Positions 18,127-26,905 of a stretch of DNA of 64,000 bases are shown piece after piece (within the stretch, counting starts at the first letter, position 1; every line of letters starts with the position of its first letter). The translations under genes and the position numbers were made by a program. The notes beneath the pieces are model-generated. The model had not been told where the DNA came from. It did not search any database and saw only the letters and a program-made list of their open reading frames with translations. This DNA comes from Psychrobacter frigidicola (lineage in GTDB: Bacteria; Pseudomonadota; Gammaproteobacteria; Pseudomonadales; Moraxellaceae), in the NCBI RefSeq assembly GCF_007997305.1, contig NZ_VORZ01000001.1:620001-684000 (forward strand), given 5' to 3'.

Positions 18127-19356
18127 CTAGAAGTGGAAACCGCCGCCAACAGCTGCACCAAAGTTACCTTGAGTATCTGCTGAAGCGTTGCCTTTGATTA
18201 CCCAGCGACCATTATCAGTGACTTTTGAGACACCGATAGCTAACGCGCTTTCACCGTTATATGTTGCAATACCACCAGCAACCATTGATTTACCTGGAAT
18301 ATAAGATTGTGGTAGTGAAGACATCGCCATTGCTGCTGAAATACCAGCATTGGCATCATCTTCAACATCATCCATTCTATATCCTAAAGAGTTAATTCTA
18401 TCTGTATTTCTATTTACAGCTGAATTAGTCGCAAAGAGCTGACTGCCATTCACAGCATCTGTACTGGTAGCGCTTATTTGACCACCGGCAACATTTTTGA
18501 TCTGACGCTCAGATCCGATTGAGCCAACTGAAACTTGAGCACCTGTGCTTACATTTCCCTTATCATCTAAAACATTACCAGCAACAGTATAGTTATTACC
18601 ACCTACTGTCATGGTCTTTTCAGAAGTAGCATCGCTGTCTGTTACGGATCCAGCGCCTAGAGCGACTGAGCCATCTTTAGTTGCTGATGATGCGACACCA
18701 AAAGCTGAAGAGGCTGTTCCCGATGAGCTAGCGTGAGTACCAATTGCAGTAGAAAGAGCGCCTTCAGAGCTTGATTTTACCCCAATAGCAACAGAGGCTT
18801 CTCCAACTGCTTGAGTGTGTTCAAGGTATCTATCGGTTACGTCAGACCCACTTGTATCGACAAGATCGCGCTTAGCATAGGATCTGAACACTGTACTGAC
18901 CGTACCGCCATTAATCTCAGACTCAGAAGTACTGCCATCAATATTAGCTCTAGAAGCATAATCTAGATCATCACCGCCTATAGCAATAGAAGAATTTCCC
19001 TTAGCTCGCGTATTAGAACCAATAGCGATTGATTGCTCACCAATAGCCCTTGTATTGAGGCCATCCTTACCATCTTTACCTTTAAGACCACTACCAATAG
19101 CTACGCTTTGACTACCTAGAGCCTTCGAATTTGCACCTATAGCAATACCATCACTAGAGTTCGCTATGGCATCTGTTCCACATTTTACTGAGTTCTCACC
19201 GCCTGTACAGACTGCTGTCGCCTGCATACTTAATCCAGAAAGAACCAGACCTAGCCCTATGGCACTTAGGCGTAAGAACCCTGTAGATGAAATTTTAGAG
19301 TCTGTTGTGAAATTCCTTGAGGCTTCGTTACCGATAACTTTATAATTGTGATTCAT
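18127..19356 (-). CDS. Trimeric autotransporter adhesin, YadA-like (Ata-like, compact)
   Basis: A 409-residue type Vc secreted protein. The N-terminus MNHNYKVIGNEASRNF resembles the extended signal peptide region, followed by a hydrophobic signal and AVCTGGENSV. Residues ~65-240 form a YadA head built from repeats such as IAIGANSKALGSQSVAIGS. DAVNGSQLFATNSAV (about residue 300) is a YadA stalk/neck motif. The last ~75 residues (about 335-409) are the beta-barrel membrane anchor, ending in GGGFHF with a terminal Phe. Three copies build one outer-membrane pore. It is far shorter than Acinetobacter Ata or AtaA and has only one short head and stalk. The partner tpgA-like gene follows 100 bases downstream. 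Confidence 0.9.
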   Translation of the reverse strand: MNHNYKVIGNEASRNFTTDSKISSTGFLRLSAIGLGLVLSGLSMQATAVCTGGENSVKCGTDAIANSSDGIAIGANSKALGSQSVAIGSGLKGKDGKDGLNTRAIGEQSIAIGSNTRAKGNSSIAIGGDDLDYASRANIDGSTSESEINGGTVSTVFRSYAKRDLVDTSGSDVTDRYLEHTQAVGEASVAIGVKSSSEGALSTAIGTHASSSGTASSAFGVASSATKDGSVALGAGSVTDSDATSEKTMTVGGNNYTVAGNVLDDKGNVSTGAQVSVGSIGSERQIKNVAGGQISATSTDAVNGSQLFATNSAVNRNTDRINSLGYRMDDVEDDANAGISAAMAMSSLPQSYIPGKSMVAGGIATYNGESALAIGVSKVTDNGRWVIKGNASADTQGNFGAAVGGGFHF

Positions 19357-19849
19357 AATATATACTCCCCTATAAGCTTATTAGCTATTAAAAAATGACA
19401 GGCTATTTCCTAGAGAGTAGAAATAACAAAATAAAACCTGACTTATGGTTGGACAGGTAGAGATTTTGATACTTTTATAAATAAGGATATTCTCACTCGT
19501 AAGTTTAATGTTACTCTCTATACATTCATAGTACCGTATATACACAAAGTAACAATGTCATATAAGAGGTATTTAATACCGCTTATCCGATTTTGTCAAC
19601 AATAGTTAATAGAAACATAGTTTACTACTGTTTATTTTTCAATATGCAGATTAATAGCTTAAAAAGTTCTAATAAGTTTATATACGGATGTACGGTTGAT
19701 GCGTAAGTATTTTTTAGTAGATTTCAGATTTTGGAAACCCTTACGATTTAAGGAAACTACATCAGCTCCTATAACCCTTTATTTCACTACATGCTCAAAG
19801 CAATATAACTTTAAATAGCAAATGACAAAAAGATGAACTTATAATTAAA
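19357..19849. other. Intergenic region, 493 bases, upstream of the adhesin gene
   Basis: AT-rich space between the kinase stop and the adhesin start, both on the minus strand. It should hold the adhesin promoter. I see no frame or hairpin that I can support. Confidence 0.45.
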
Positions 19850-21514
19850 CTACTTACTGGGCAATATAATTTGTACCACTAAACCTTGAATACCGTCTTG
19901 TCTATTGTGCACATGCAGCTGACCTTTGTGCGCCATCACCACGGCGTGAACAATTGCTAGCCCTAGACCATAACCGCCCGTTTGTCGATGACGCGCTGAA
20001 TCAAGCCGAACAAAGGGTTGGAATATCCGTTCTAAATCCTTATCTGCCACCCCTCCGCCCTCATCGGTGATATTAATTTGAATACCTGCAGTTACTTTAT
20101 CTATCTGTACTTTGATGACTTCAGCGATAACCGTTGACTCTGGCGGCGTGTGCATAAAAGCATTACGAATGACATTTTCAAGCGCACTATGCAGCTGCTC
20201 TTGGTTGCCTAGTACCGTATGTGTTGAGCTTGGCGTCTGCCACAACCAGCGCACGTTCTTATGTTGGAACTCAAAACAAACGTCTTGCCCAATCTCACTG
20301 ATAATCTCAGCAATATTGACCGTCTCACTTTCCAAGTCATTGATAGTGTATTGCTGCATTTGTAATGACTGAATACGAATGATTTGTTCAATCAGCTCAT
20401 TCATGCGTGCCGACTCTTTATCAATACGGTCAAGATAACGACTGGTATTGGGCGCAAAGTCTCGAGTCAGCTCAGTGGCCACGTCAAGACGCGCCAGCGG
20501 TGAACGCAACTCGTGCGAGATATCACTCAGCATTTGCTTACGTGCCAGCTCACTATCAGCCAACCGTGTCGATAATTGCGCCACGTCTTTTGCCAGTAAG
20601 CCCAGCTCATCACGACCTAACTTCGATAAATCGGGACGGGCTTGGTAATCACCCACGAGCATCCGGTGGATGGTGTGCTGCACCCGCAGAATGCGCTTGG
20701 TCATGGTACGACTGAGCCAAAAACAGACTAAGAGACTAAATAGAATAATAAGCCCCAAACGTACGGTGAAATTACCCCGTTGTAACTCTAAAACGTCCTT
20801 GAACAGTAGATGCGGGCGCAGCTGGATAATGGCGGTTTGTCCATTCGGTCGCGCAACCACCACTTCCGCCAATTCGGGACGGCTGTCAACATCAGCGATG
20901 GCCTTATGCGGCGGCATTGGCTGTAGAATTTCATCAAGAATAGATTTATTACTTAAGTCTTGCTCTTTTGAGGCATAGTCACTTAAACCATAGCCACTTA
21001 AACCATAACTATCATAAGAGTTCCTGTTAGAACGCTTGCTATCAGAGCTTTTATCATCAGAGCTTTTGATATTAGAGTCACGGCTACCGGATAACGCCGA
21101 CTCTTGACCAGCCGGGGACTGGCCTTCCTCACCGCGTCCTTGCCGATAGCGATACCGAGGATAGATGATTGAGCCTTGCTCATCATACACTCTTATCTGA
21201 TTCATCAGGCGTCGGTCATCGCCATACATCTTCTTAACCGCATCCATATCACCCAATTGCAAAGCTGCAACCAACTGTTCGCGCTTGGCCAATAACTTCT
21301 CGATTTGGCTGTCCATACGCGTTGCCAGTTCTTGCTCATTAAGCCAGCGCTCCACCACAATCGATAAGGTAGAGGTAATCAGAATCATAAACAGCAAACT
21401 TAAAAACAATCGCCAAAATAAGGTCAAGTGTATTTTAAAGCGTGGTTTTTTTATGGATGAACCAGTCATCTTAGTTTTGCCAGCCATATCAGTCATATCA
21501 GTCATGTCTGTCAT
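19850..21514 (-). CDS. Sensor histidine kinase, CpxA-like
   Basis: A 554-residue membrane kinase. Residues ~34-54 and ~252-268 are membrane helices around a periplasmic sensor. A HAMP region follows (about 268-322). The H box SDISHELRSPL has the phosphorylated His334, and the ATPase has N (NVIRNAFMHTP), G1 (DEGGGV) and G2 (GGYGLGLAI) boxes. The H box is very close to that of CpxA. The sensor contains a Ser/Asp/Lys-rich low-complexity stretch (about residues 124-190), absent from typical CpxA. The N-terminus repeats MTD three times, encoded by 9-base repeats. The start overlaps the regulator stop by one base (TAATG). Confidence 0.9.
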   Translation of the reverse strand: MTDMTDMTDMAGKTKMTGSSIKKPRFKIHLTLFWRLFLSLLFMILITSTLSIVVERWLNEQELATRMDSQIEKLLAKREQLVAALQLGDMDAVKKMYGDDRRLMNQIRVYDEQGSIIYPRYRYRQGRGEEGQSPAGQESALSGSRDSNIKSSDDKSSDSKRSNRNSYDSYGLSGYGLSDYASKEQDLSNKSILDEILQPMPPHKAIADVDSRPELAEVVVARPNGQTAIIQLRPHLLFKDVLELQRGNFTVRLGLIILFSLLVCFWLSRTMTKRILRVQHTIHRMLVGDYQARPDLSKLGRDELGLLAKDVAQLSTRLADSELARKQMLSDISHELRSPLARLDVATELTRDFAPNTSRYLDRIDKESARMNELIEQIIRIQSLQMQQYTINDLESETVNIAEIISEIGQDVCFEFQHKNVRWLWQTPSSTHTVLGNQEQLHSALENVIRNAFMHTPPESTVIAEVIKVQIDKVTAGIQINITDEGGGVADKDLERIFQPFVRLDSARHRQTGGYGLGLAIVHAVVMAHKGQLHVHNRQDGIQGLVVQIILPSK

Positions 21515-22191
21515 TACAGTACCAGCTGATAGCCCTTACCACGAATCGCCTTGATGGGCTCATCATGGAAAGGTTGCAGTTTTTTACGCAGGCGCGACAC
21601 ATGTACATCAAGGCTGCGGTCGAACGGTTGCAGCTCACGTTGCAAAACATGTTGTGATAGCCACGCTTTACTGACTACTTCCCCTTTTTGCCTTAATAAA
21701 GCCACCAATAGGTCAAACTCGGTGCCAGTGACTTGTAGCGCGACATTATCTATCTGGCAAATGCGCTGAGTTTGGTCAAGATGCAAGCGGCTCTCTGGTA
21801 ACGGGGTATGCTCTGAGGATGCGGCAGTGGTGCGTTTAATCACGGCATTGATACGCGCCAGTAGCTCGCGTGGATTACAAGGTTTGGTAATATAGTCATC
21901 AGCGCCCAGCTCTAGGCCAATAATACGGTCAATCTCATCGCCTTTTGCCGTCAACATAATCACTGGAATATCACTAATGGCGGGCAACTGGCGCAAGACA
22001 CTTAAACCATCCATCTTTGGCATCATGATATCAAGTACCAGTAAATCATAAGCAGAGGCATGCTCTTTAAGCCGTTGCATCACGGCCTCGCCATCGTGTA
22101 CGCAGTCGCACCTGATACCATGATTGTGCAGATACTCTTGTAATAACTGGGTTAGTTCCTCGTCATCATCACCTAGCAAAATATTGGGCAT
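21514..22191 (-). CDS. Response regulator, OmpR/CpxR family
   Basis: From the ATG at 22191, which has an AGGAG site 7 bases upstream, this is a 225-residue regulator. An in-frame ATG at 22269 would add 26 residues made of a repeated ALNNK peptide and is unlikely. The receiver domain (about 1-118) has the acidic triad DDD, phosphorylated Asp54 in LVLDIMMPKMDG, and TAK and KP motifs. The OmpR-type winged helix follows (about 128-225), ending in RGKGYQLVL. The receiver strongly resembles CpxR. It should control envelope stress genes together with the kinase at 19850; the divergent spy-like gene is an obvious target. Confidence 0.9.
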   Translation of the reverse strand: MPNILLGDDDEELTQLLQEYLHNHGIRCDCVHDGEAVMQRLKEHASAYDLLVLDIMMPKMDGLSVLRQLPAISDIPVIMLTAKGDEIDRIIGLELGADDYITKPCNPRELLARINAVIKRTTAASSEHTPLPESRLHLDQTQRICQIDNVALQVTGTEFDLLVALLRQKGEVVSKAWLSQHVLQRELQPFDRSLDVHVSRLRKKLQPFHDEPIKAIRGKGYQLVL

Positions 22192-22201
22192 CTTAGACTC
22201 C

Positions 22202-22231
22202 TTATTATTAAGTGCTTTATTATTAAGTGCT
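22202..22231. repeat. 15-bp perfect tandem duplication upstream of the response regulator
   Basis: The unit TTATTATTAAGTGCT occurs at 22202-22216 and 22217-22231, with a degraded third copy to the right. It lies just upstream of the response-regulator start and ribosome site, in its presumed leader. Confidence 0.95.
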
Positions 22232-22304
22232 TTATTGTTCAACAGCTTATAAGCCATATTATCAGGCAACTAGCGGACGATGCGCCACAAACGTTACCTT
22301 TCTT

Positions 22305-22324
22305 AATGTTTCATAAATGTTTGT
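22305..22324. promoter_or_regulatory. Candidate response-regulator binding site (direct repeat)
   Basis: TGTTT at 22307-22311 and 22318-22322 form a direct repeat with 11-base periodicity (AATGTTTCAT/AAATGTTTGT), the spacing typical of OmpR-family dimers. It lies between the divergent regulator and spy-like genes. It differs from the E. coli CpxR box (GTAAA-N5-GTAAA), so this is a guess from spacing and location. Confidence 0.35.
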
Positions 22325-22462
22325 AACCTCGGTCTGTCCTATTATGGGTTCTATCGACAGCGGCTATTCACATTAGCAACTCACCATAACGGCTCTTATT
22401 ATGGTCAAAATATAGCGCTGATAAGATAACCATTAACCCTTAATAAAATACAACAAGGAAAC

Positions 22463-22954
22463 ATGATGAAAAAACTATTGATGACTACCGTATTGGCCGC
22501 CTCTACTCTGTTTGTTGTTACCACTGGTGCGAACGCCAGTCCAATGACTCATAGCGCAGCGTCCAGTAGCATGCAACATAAAAGCGGTATGAAAAGTCAC
22601 TTCTCACAGCTGAATTTGACCGCTGACCAAGAAGCAAAAATCAAAGCCATTATGCAAGAAAAATATGGCGCCCAACAAGGCAAGCGCGGAGACTATAAAG
22701 CAGAGCGCGCGCAAATGCAGCAGCAGATGCAAACGTTAACCGATAGTAAGACCTTGAATACGGCTACCGTTAACCGTTTGGCAGATCAGCAAGCGGCTAA
22801 AACCAAGCAGCGCTTTATCGACCGTGTACAAACCCAACATGCCATCTCGCAAGTACTGACCACTGAACAACGTGCAAAAATGGCACAACTAAAGACTGAA
22901 AGACAGGCTAAAGGTCGTCAGCATTGGGAAAGTCGTAAAACAAATGCTAAGTAA
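22463..22954 (+). CDS. Spy/CpxP family periplasmic chaperone
   Basis: A 163-residue exported protein with a signal peptide ending near GANAS (about residue 25). The mature part is helical, Gln- and Lys-rich, and has the two LTxxQ motifs of the family (LTADQEAKI at about 51 and LTTEQRAKM at about 132). Spy and CpxP are ATP-independent periplasmic chaperones; CpxP also damps the CpxA sensor. Divergent placement beside a CpxRA-like system supports a feedback or target role. The gene ends 33 bases before a strong terminator. Confidence 0.85.
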   Translation: MMKKLLMTTVLAASTLFVVTTGANASPMTHSAASSSMQHKSGMKSHFSQLNLTADQEAKIKAIMQEKYGAQQGKRGDYKAERAQMQQQMQTLTDSKTLNTATVNRLADQQAAKTKQRFIDRVQTQHAISQVLTTEQRAKMAQLKTERQAKGRQHWESRKTNAK

Positions 22955-22987
22955 TAAGTAGTGTTACGATTATTATAAATAGGGTAT

Positions 22988-23021
22988 AAAAAAAGCGCAT
23001 CTTAATTGGTGCGCTTTTTTT
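22988..23021. terminator. Intrinsic terminator after the spy-like gene
   Basis: A 12-bp perfect stem including the A and T tracts (22988-22999 with 23010-23021), a GC core GCGCA and a 10-base loop, followed by T-rich sequence. Confidence 0.88.
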
Positions 23022-23207
23022 GTTGTGTTGATTGATATTTTTTTATAAAAAAACTTACCGCAACTATTAGAACATTCCCATCACTTACAACGAAAGTTGA
23101 TAAACACCTTCCTGCTAGCTACTAATTTCGTTACTATTGACTTGTGACCTATTTTTTTATACCGCCAAAAGCTTGGCTTATCTTTTACTCGTAAAAAGGA
23201 TTTTGCG

Positions 23208-25166
23208 ATGCAAAACTTAATATCAAAGACTGAGCAAGAGTCTCAGTGTCTGAATTTTCAAAATAAAACAGCCATTAAAGCTGCTATTTTACTTGTTAGT
23301 AGTACCTTTTTAGTATCCATATCCGCCCATGCGCTTGAGCCGATCAACAGTAATACAACCAATACGACTGACATTAATACTAGCGCCATTAACCTCGCTA
23401 TCATGTCTCAAGCACCAACGGTGTTGTCCGAAACTCAGCGTATTACAGTTGCGGCGCCTAATAGTCTAAAAAAAGCCCCTAGCACGACGATAGCCACACC
23501 TACCGCTAAAACTGACCAAGCTATCTTCTCAAATGATGCTATCCAGCATCCGCTATGGGCTAAGAACGGTATGGTTGCCAGCCAAGAAGCGATTGCTTCG
23601 GATATTGGACTACAAATTCTGAAACAAGGCGGTAATGCCGTTGATGCTAGTGTTGCGGTTGGTTTTGCACTGGCAGTGACCTTACCGCGCGCAGGTAATA
23701 TTGGCGGTGGCGGCTTTATGATGATTTATGATGCCAAACAAGGCAAAACGGTCGCGCTCGATTACCGTGAAAAAGCACCGAGCAGCGCCTCGCGTGATAT
23801 GTATCTTGATGCGGATGGCAATGCAGTTAGTGACTTATCCCGCTATCATGGTTTGGCTATCAGCGTTCCGGGCACAGTGGCAGGGCTACTAAAAGCACTA
23901 GAAGACCATGGCACGATGAGCCGCGGGCAAGTGATGGCACCAGCGATTGCATTAGCTGAGAAAGGGTTTGTAGTAACGCCAGGTTTGACGGAGTCGCTAG
24001 AAGCATTAAGCGAGCGTATGCAAAAATGGCCAAGTACCAAAAAAATATTCTTTAAACCCGATGGCAGTGCCTATCAACCCGGTGAACGCTTAAAACAACC
24101 GGAGCTTGCCCAATCCCTTAAGCTGATTGCGGCACAAGGAAAAGACGGATTTTATAAAGGCGAGACTGCCCGTAAAATAGTCAAGGCAGTGAATGAGGCT
24201 GGCGGTAGTATGAGCTTGCAAGATCTAGCCAATTATCAAGCCATCGCGCGTAAACCAGTCAAAGGTAATTATCGCGGTTATGAGATTGTCTCTATGCCAC
24301 CGCCCTCCTCTGGCGGTATCCATATCGTGCAGATTTTAAATATTCTAGAGGGCTACCCGCTAAAAGATTATGGCCAAAATAGCGCCCAAACGATTCACTT
24401 AATGAGTGAGGCAATGCAGCTCGCCTATGCTGATCGTGCGGAATATTTGGGAGATTCAGACTTTATTGACGTTCCTGTCAGCGGTCTGACTGCGCGCCCT
24501 TATGCGGACAAGCTGCGTAATTTAATTAATCCTAATAAAGCCACACCTGCTGCGACTGTTAAAGCTAATAACCCTCTACCGTATGAGAGCGACCAAACCA
24601 CGCATTTCTCTATTGTTGATAAAGACGGTAACGCGGTGGCGAATACTTATACCTTAAACTTCTCTTATGGCACTGGAATGGTCGCTGAAGGTACTGGGAT
24701 TTTATTGAATAATGAGATGGATGATTTTTCAGCTAAGCCGGGTGTGCCAAATGGTTATGGATTACTTGGTGGTGAAGCCAACGCCGTTGAAGCGGATAAA
24801 CGCCCTTTATCTTCTATGAGTCCAACCTTGGTATTTAAAGACAACAAGCCTTTTATTGTTACAGGTAGTCCAGGTGGTAGCCGTATTATCACGACGGTTA
24901 CTCAAATTATCTCTAACGTCATCGACCATGATATGAACATCGCTGAGGCGACTCATGCACCGCGTATTCATGACCAATGGCTGCCGGATGAGATACGCGT
25001 CGAAAAAGCACTCAATATTGACACCATTAAAAAGCTAGAATCAATGGGACATAAAGTTAGTCCACAAGAAGCAATGGGCTCAACACAATCTATTATGATT
25101 ACGCCAACGGGTATATACGGTGCATCAGACCCGCGTATTGTAGATGCGGCAGTGGTTGGGTATTAA
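23208..25166 (+). CDS. ggt: Gamma-glutamyltransferase (glutathione hydrolase) precursor
   Basis: A 652-residue periplasmic enzyme that splits the gamma-glutamyl bond of glutathione and transfers the glutamyl group. A signal peptide is seen at about residues 22-43. The catalytic site is at the start of the small subunit, TTHFSIVDKDGNAVANTY, where Thr464 would become the N-terminal nucleophile after self-cleavage. GSPGGSRIITTV and PLSSMSPT are conserved small-subunit motifs. The N-terminus carries an extra Thr/Asn-rich stretch of about 70 residues between the signal and the conserved core (HPLWAKNGMVASQ). It is a single gene, with no terminator seen after it. Confidence 0.95.
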   Translation: MQNLISKTEQESQCLNFQNKTAIKAAILLVSSTFLVSISAHALEPINSNTTNTTDINTSAINLAIMSQAPTVLSETQRITVAAPNSLKKAPSTTIATPTAKTDQAIFSNDAIQHPLWAKNGMVASQEAIASDIGLQILKQGGNAVDASVAVGFALAVTLPRAGNIGGGGFMMIYDAKQGKTVALDYREKAPSSASRDMYLDADGNAVSDLSRYHGLAISVPGTVAGLLKALEDHGTMSRGQVMAPAIALAEKGFVVTPGLTESLEALSERMQKWPSTKKIFFKPDGSAYQPGERLKQPELAQSLKLIAAQGKDGFYKGETARKIVKAVNEAGGSMSLQDLANYQAIARKPVKGNYRGYEIVSMPPPSSGGIHIVQILNILEGYPLKDYGQNSAQTIHLMSEAMQLAYADRAEYLGDSDFIDVPVSGLTARPYADKLRNLINPNKATPAATVKANNPLPYESDQTTHFSIVDKDGNAVANTYTLNFSYGTGMVAEGTGILLNNEMDDFSAKPGVPNGYGLLGGEANAVEADKRPLSSMSPTLVFKDNKPFIVTGSPGGSRIITTVTQIISNVIDHDMNIAEATHAPRIHDQWLPDEIRVEKALNIDTIKKLESMGHKVSPQEAMGSTQSIMITPTGIYGASDPRIVDAAVVGY

Positions 25167-25423
25167 TTTAGCTTGCTCCTTATAAATGAGAGCCACTAAA
25201 TTGCGTGTATAGCATTCTTATAAACGGTTTGAAATAACGGATAGAAAGACATTACTTTTCAATTTAATTTTGAATTGAGATCGGTCAGTACATTTTTATC
25301 CGTTTTCTTTATACGCCTTTTTTTATTAATGATAGATTCTGAATCATTATTGTTGGACTCTACACATCAAAGATGTCATTATTTTCGTATTGACAATAAA
25401 TACGAGCTAGGGAGAGCAGCGTT

Positions 25424-26905
25424 ATGAATCAGATTAAAAGCCCCGATAAAGCCGCATTAGTGCAGATGTTTCGTGCCTTTATTGAGCCTGAGTATGTGAT
25501 CAGTGATGAAGAAACTCAGCGGCCTTTTGAGTGTGATGGCTTGTCTGTGTATTGCGATATGCCGCTGATAGTGGTGCTACCAGATACCGTTGAGCAAGTT
25601 CAAGAAGTAATGCGGATTTGCTATCGCTATCAGATTCCTGTGGTAGCCCGTGGTGCCGGCACTGGTCTTTGTGCAGGGGCTATGCCCAATCCTGATGGTG
25701 TATTGTTAGTATTATCGCGTTTTAAGTATATTCTTGATATTGACCCTTTAGCCCGTAGCGCACGTTTACAACCAGGCGTCCGTAACTTAGCCATTAGTGA
25801 AGCGGCGAGTATTTATGGCTTGTATTACGGTCCAGATCCCTCCTCGCAGATTGCGTGTACCATAGGCGGCAATGTCGCAGAAAACTCTGGGGGCGTGCAC
25901 TGCCTTAAATATGGATTAACGGTACATAACTTATTGAAAGTAGAAATGGTGACCGTTGAAGGCGATTTGATTAGCATAGGCAGCGAAGGATTGGATAGTA
26001 ACGGCTTTGATCTAATGGCCTTGATTACTGGTTCTGAAGGGTTGCTAGGCATAGTTACTGAGGTGACAGTCAAACTTTTACCTAGCCCTGAAAAAGCACA
26101 GGTAATTATGGCTGCTTTTGATAACGTACAAACGGCAGGTGACGCAGTAGGTGACGTGATTGCCAAAGGGATTATTCCTGCTGGGCTTGAGATGATGGAC
26201 AGCCTAGCTATTATAGCTGCCGAGGCTTTTGTTCATGCCGGCTATCCTACCGATGCTAAGGCACTGCTGTTATGCGAACTGGATGGTAGCGCAGCTGAGG
26301 TTCAAGAACAGATTGCGGAAGTCGAGCAACTTTTCATTCAGCTGGGTGCCACCTCAACTCGAGTATCTCAGAGCGAGGCGGAACGTGCTTTATTATGGAA
26401 AGGCCGTAAGTCAGCGTTTCCAGCCGTAGGTAGGATATCAGCGGACTACTATTGTATGGATGGCACCATTCCTCGTAGCCAACTTGCTCATGTACTGACT
26501 GAAATGGAAAAAATGTCAGAACACTACGGTTTACGAGTTGCCAATGTGTTTCATGCCGGTGATGGTAATTTGCATCCGTTAATCTTATTTGATGCCAATG
26601 TGGCTGGTGATTTTGAAAAAACCGAAGAGTTTGGCGGTCGTATCTTAGAGCTATGTGTGGAAGTAGGCGGTTGTATCACCGGTGAACATGGCGTCGGCAT
26701 AGAAAAGATTCGGCAAATGAGGGTGCAGTTTAACGAGCAAGAATTAATCCAGTTTCACGCTATTAAACATGCATTCGACCCTATTGGCACACTGAATCCG
26801 GGTAAAGGCATTCCTGTGCTTAAAAACTGTCAAGAATATCGTGCACTCGATAGGAGTAAAGTCGAGTCAGCGCATCAGCATCAATCACAGGGAGAGCTAG
26901 CATGA
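25424..26905 (+). CDS. glcD: Glycolate oxidase subunit GlcD (FAD-linked)
   Basis: A 493-residue flavoprotein with an FAD_binding_4 domain (VVARGAGTGLCAG, then SSQIACTIGGNVAENSGG) and the FAD-oxidase C-terminal domain (VANVFHAGDGNLHPLI; CITGEHGVGIEKI). GlcD oxidises glycolate (and D-lactate) to glyoxylate together with GlcE and GlcF, feeding electrons to the respiratory chain. The start has a GGGAGAG ribosome site. The stop overlaps glcE by 4 bases (26902-26905). No GlcC-type regulator is adjacent. Confidence 0.95.
   Translation: MNQIKSPDKAALVQMFRAFIEPEYVISDEETQRPFECDGLSVYCDMPLIVVLPDTVEQVQEVMRICYRYQIPVVARGAGTGLCAGAMPNPDGVLLVLSRFKYILDIDPLARSARLQPGVRNLAISEAASIYGLYYGPDPSSQIACTIGGNVAENSGGVHCLKYGLTVHNLLKVEMVTVEGDLISIGSEGLDSNGFDLMALITGSEGLLGIVTEVTVKLLPSPEKAQVIMAAFDNVQTAGDAVGDVIAKGIIPAGLEMMDSLAIIAAEAFVHAGYPTDAKALLLCELDGSAAEVQEQIAEVEQLFIQLGATSTRVSQSEAERALLWKGRKSAFPAVGRISADYYCMDGTIPRSQLAHVLTEMEKMSEHYGLRVANVFHAGDGNLHPLILFDANVAGDFEKTEEFGGRILELCVEVGGCITGEHGVGIEKIRQMRVQFNEQELIQFHAIKHAFDPIGTLNPGKGIPVLKNCQEYRALDRSKVESAHQHQSQGELA

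Noticed and set aside
22192-22269. Upstream start of the response regulator giving a repeated ALNNK peptide
   Set aside because: The tandem repeat is better seen as leader DNA; the ATG at 22191 with AGGAG starts right at the receiver domain.
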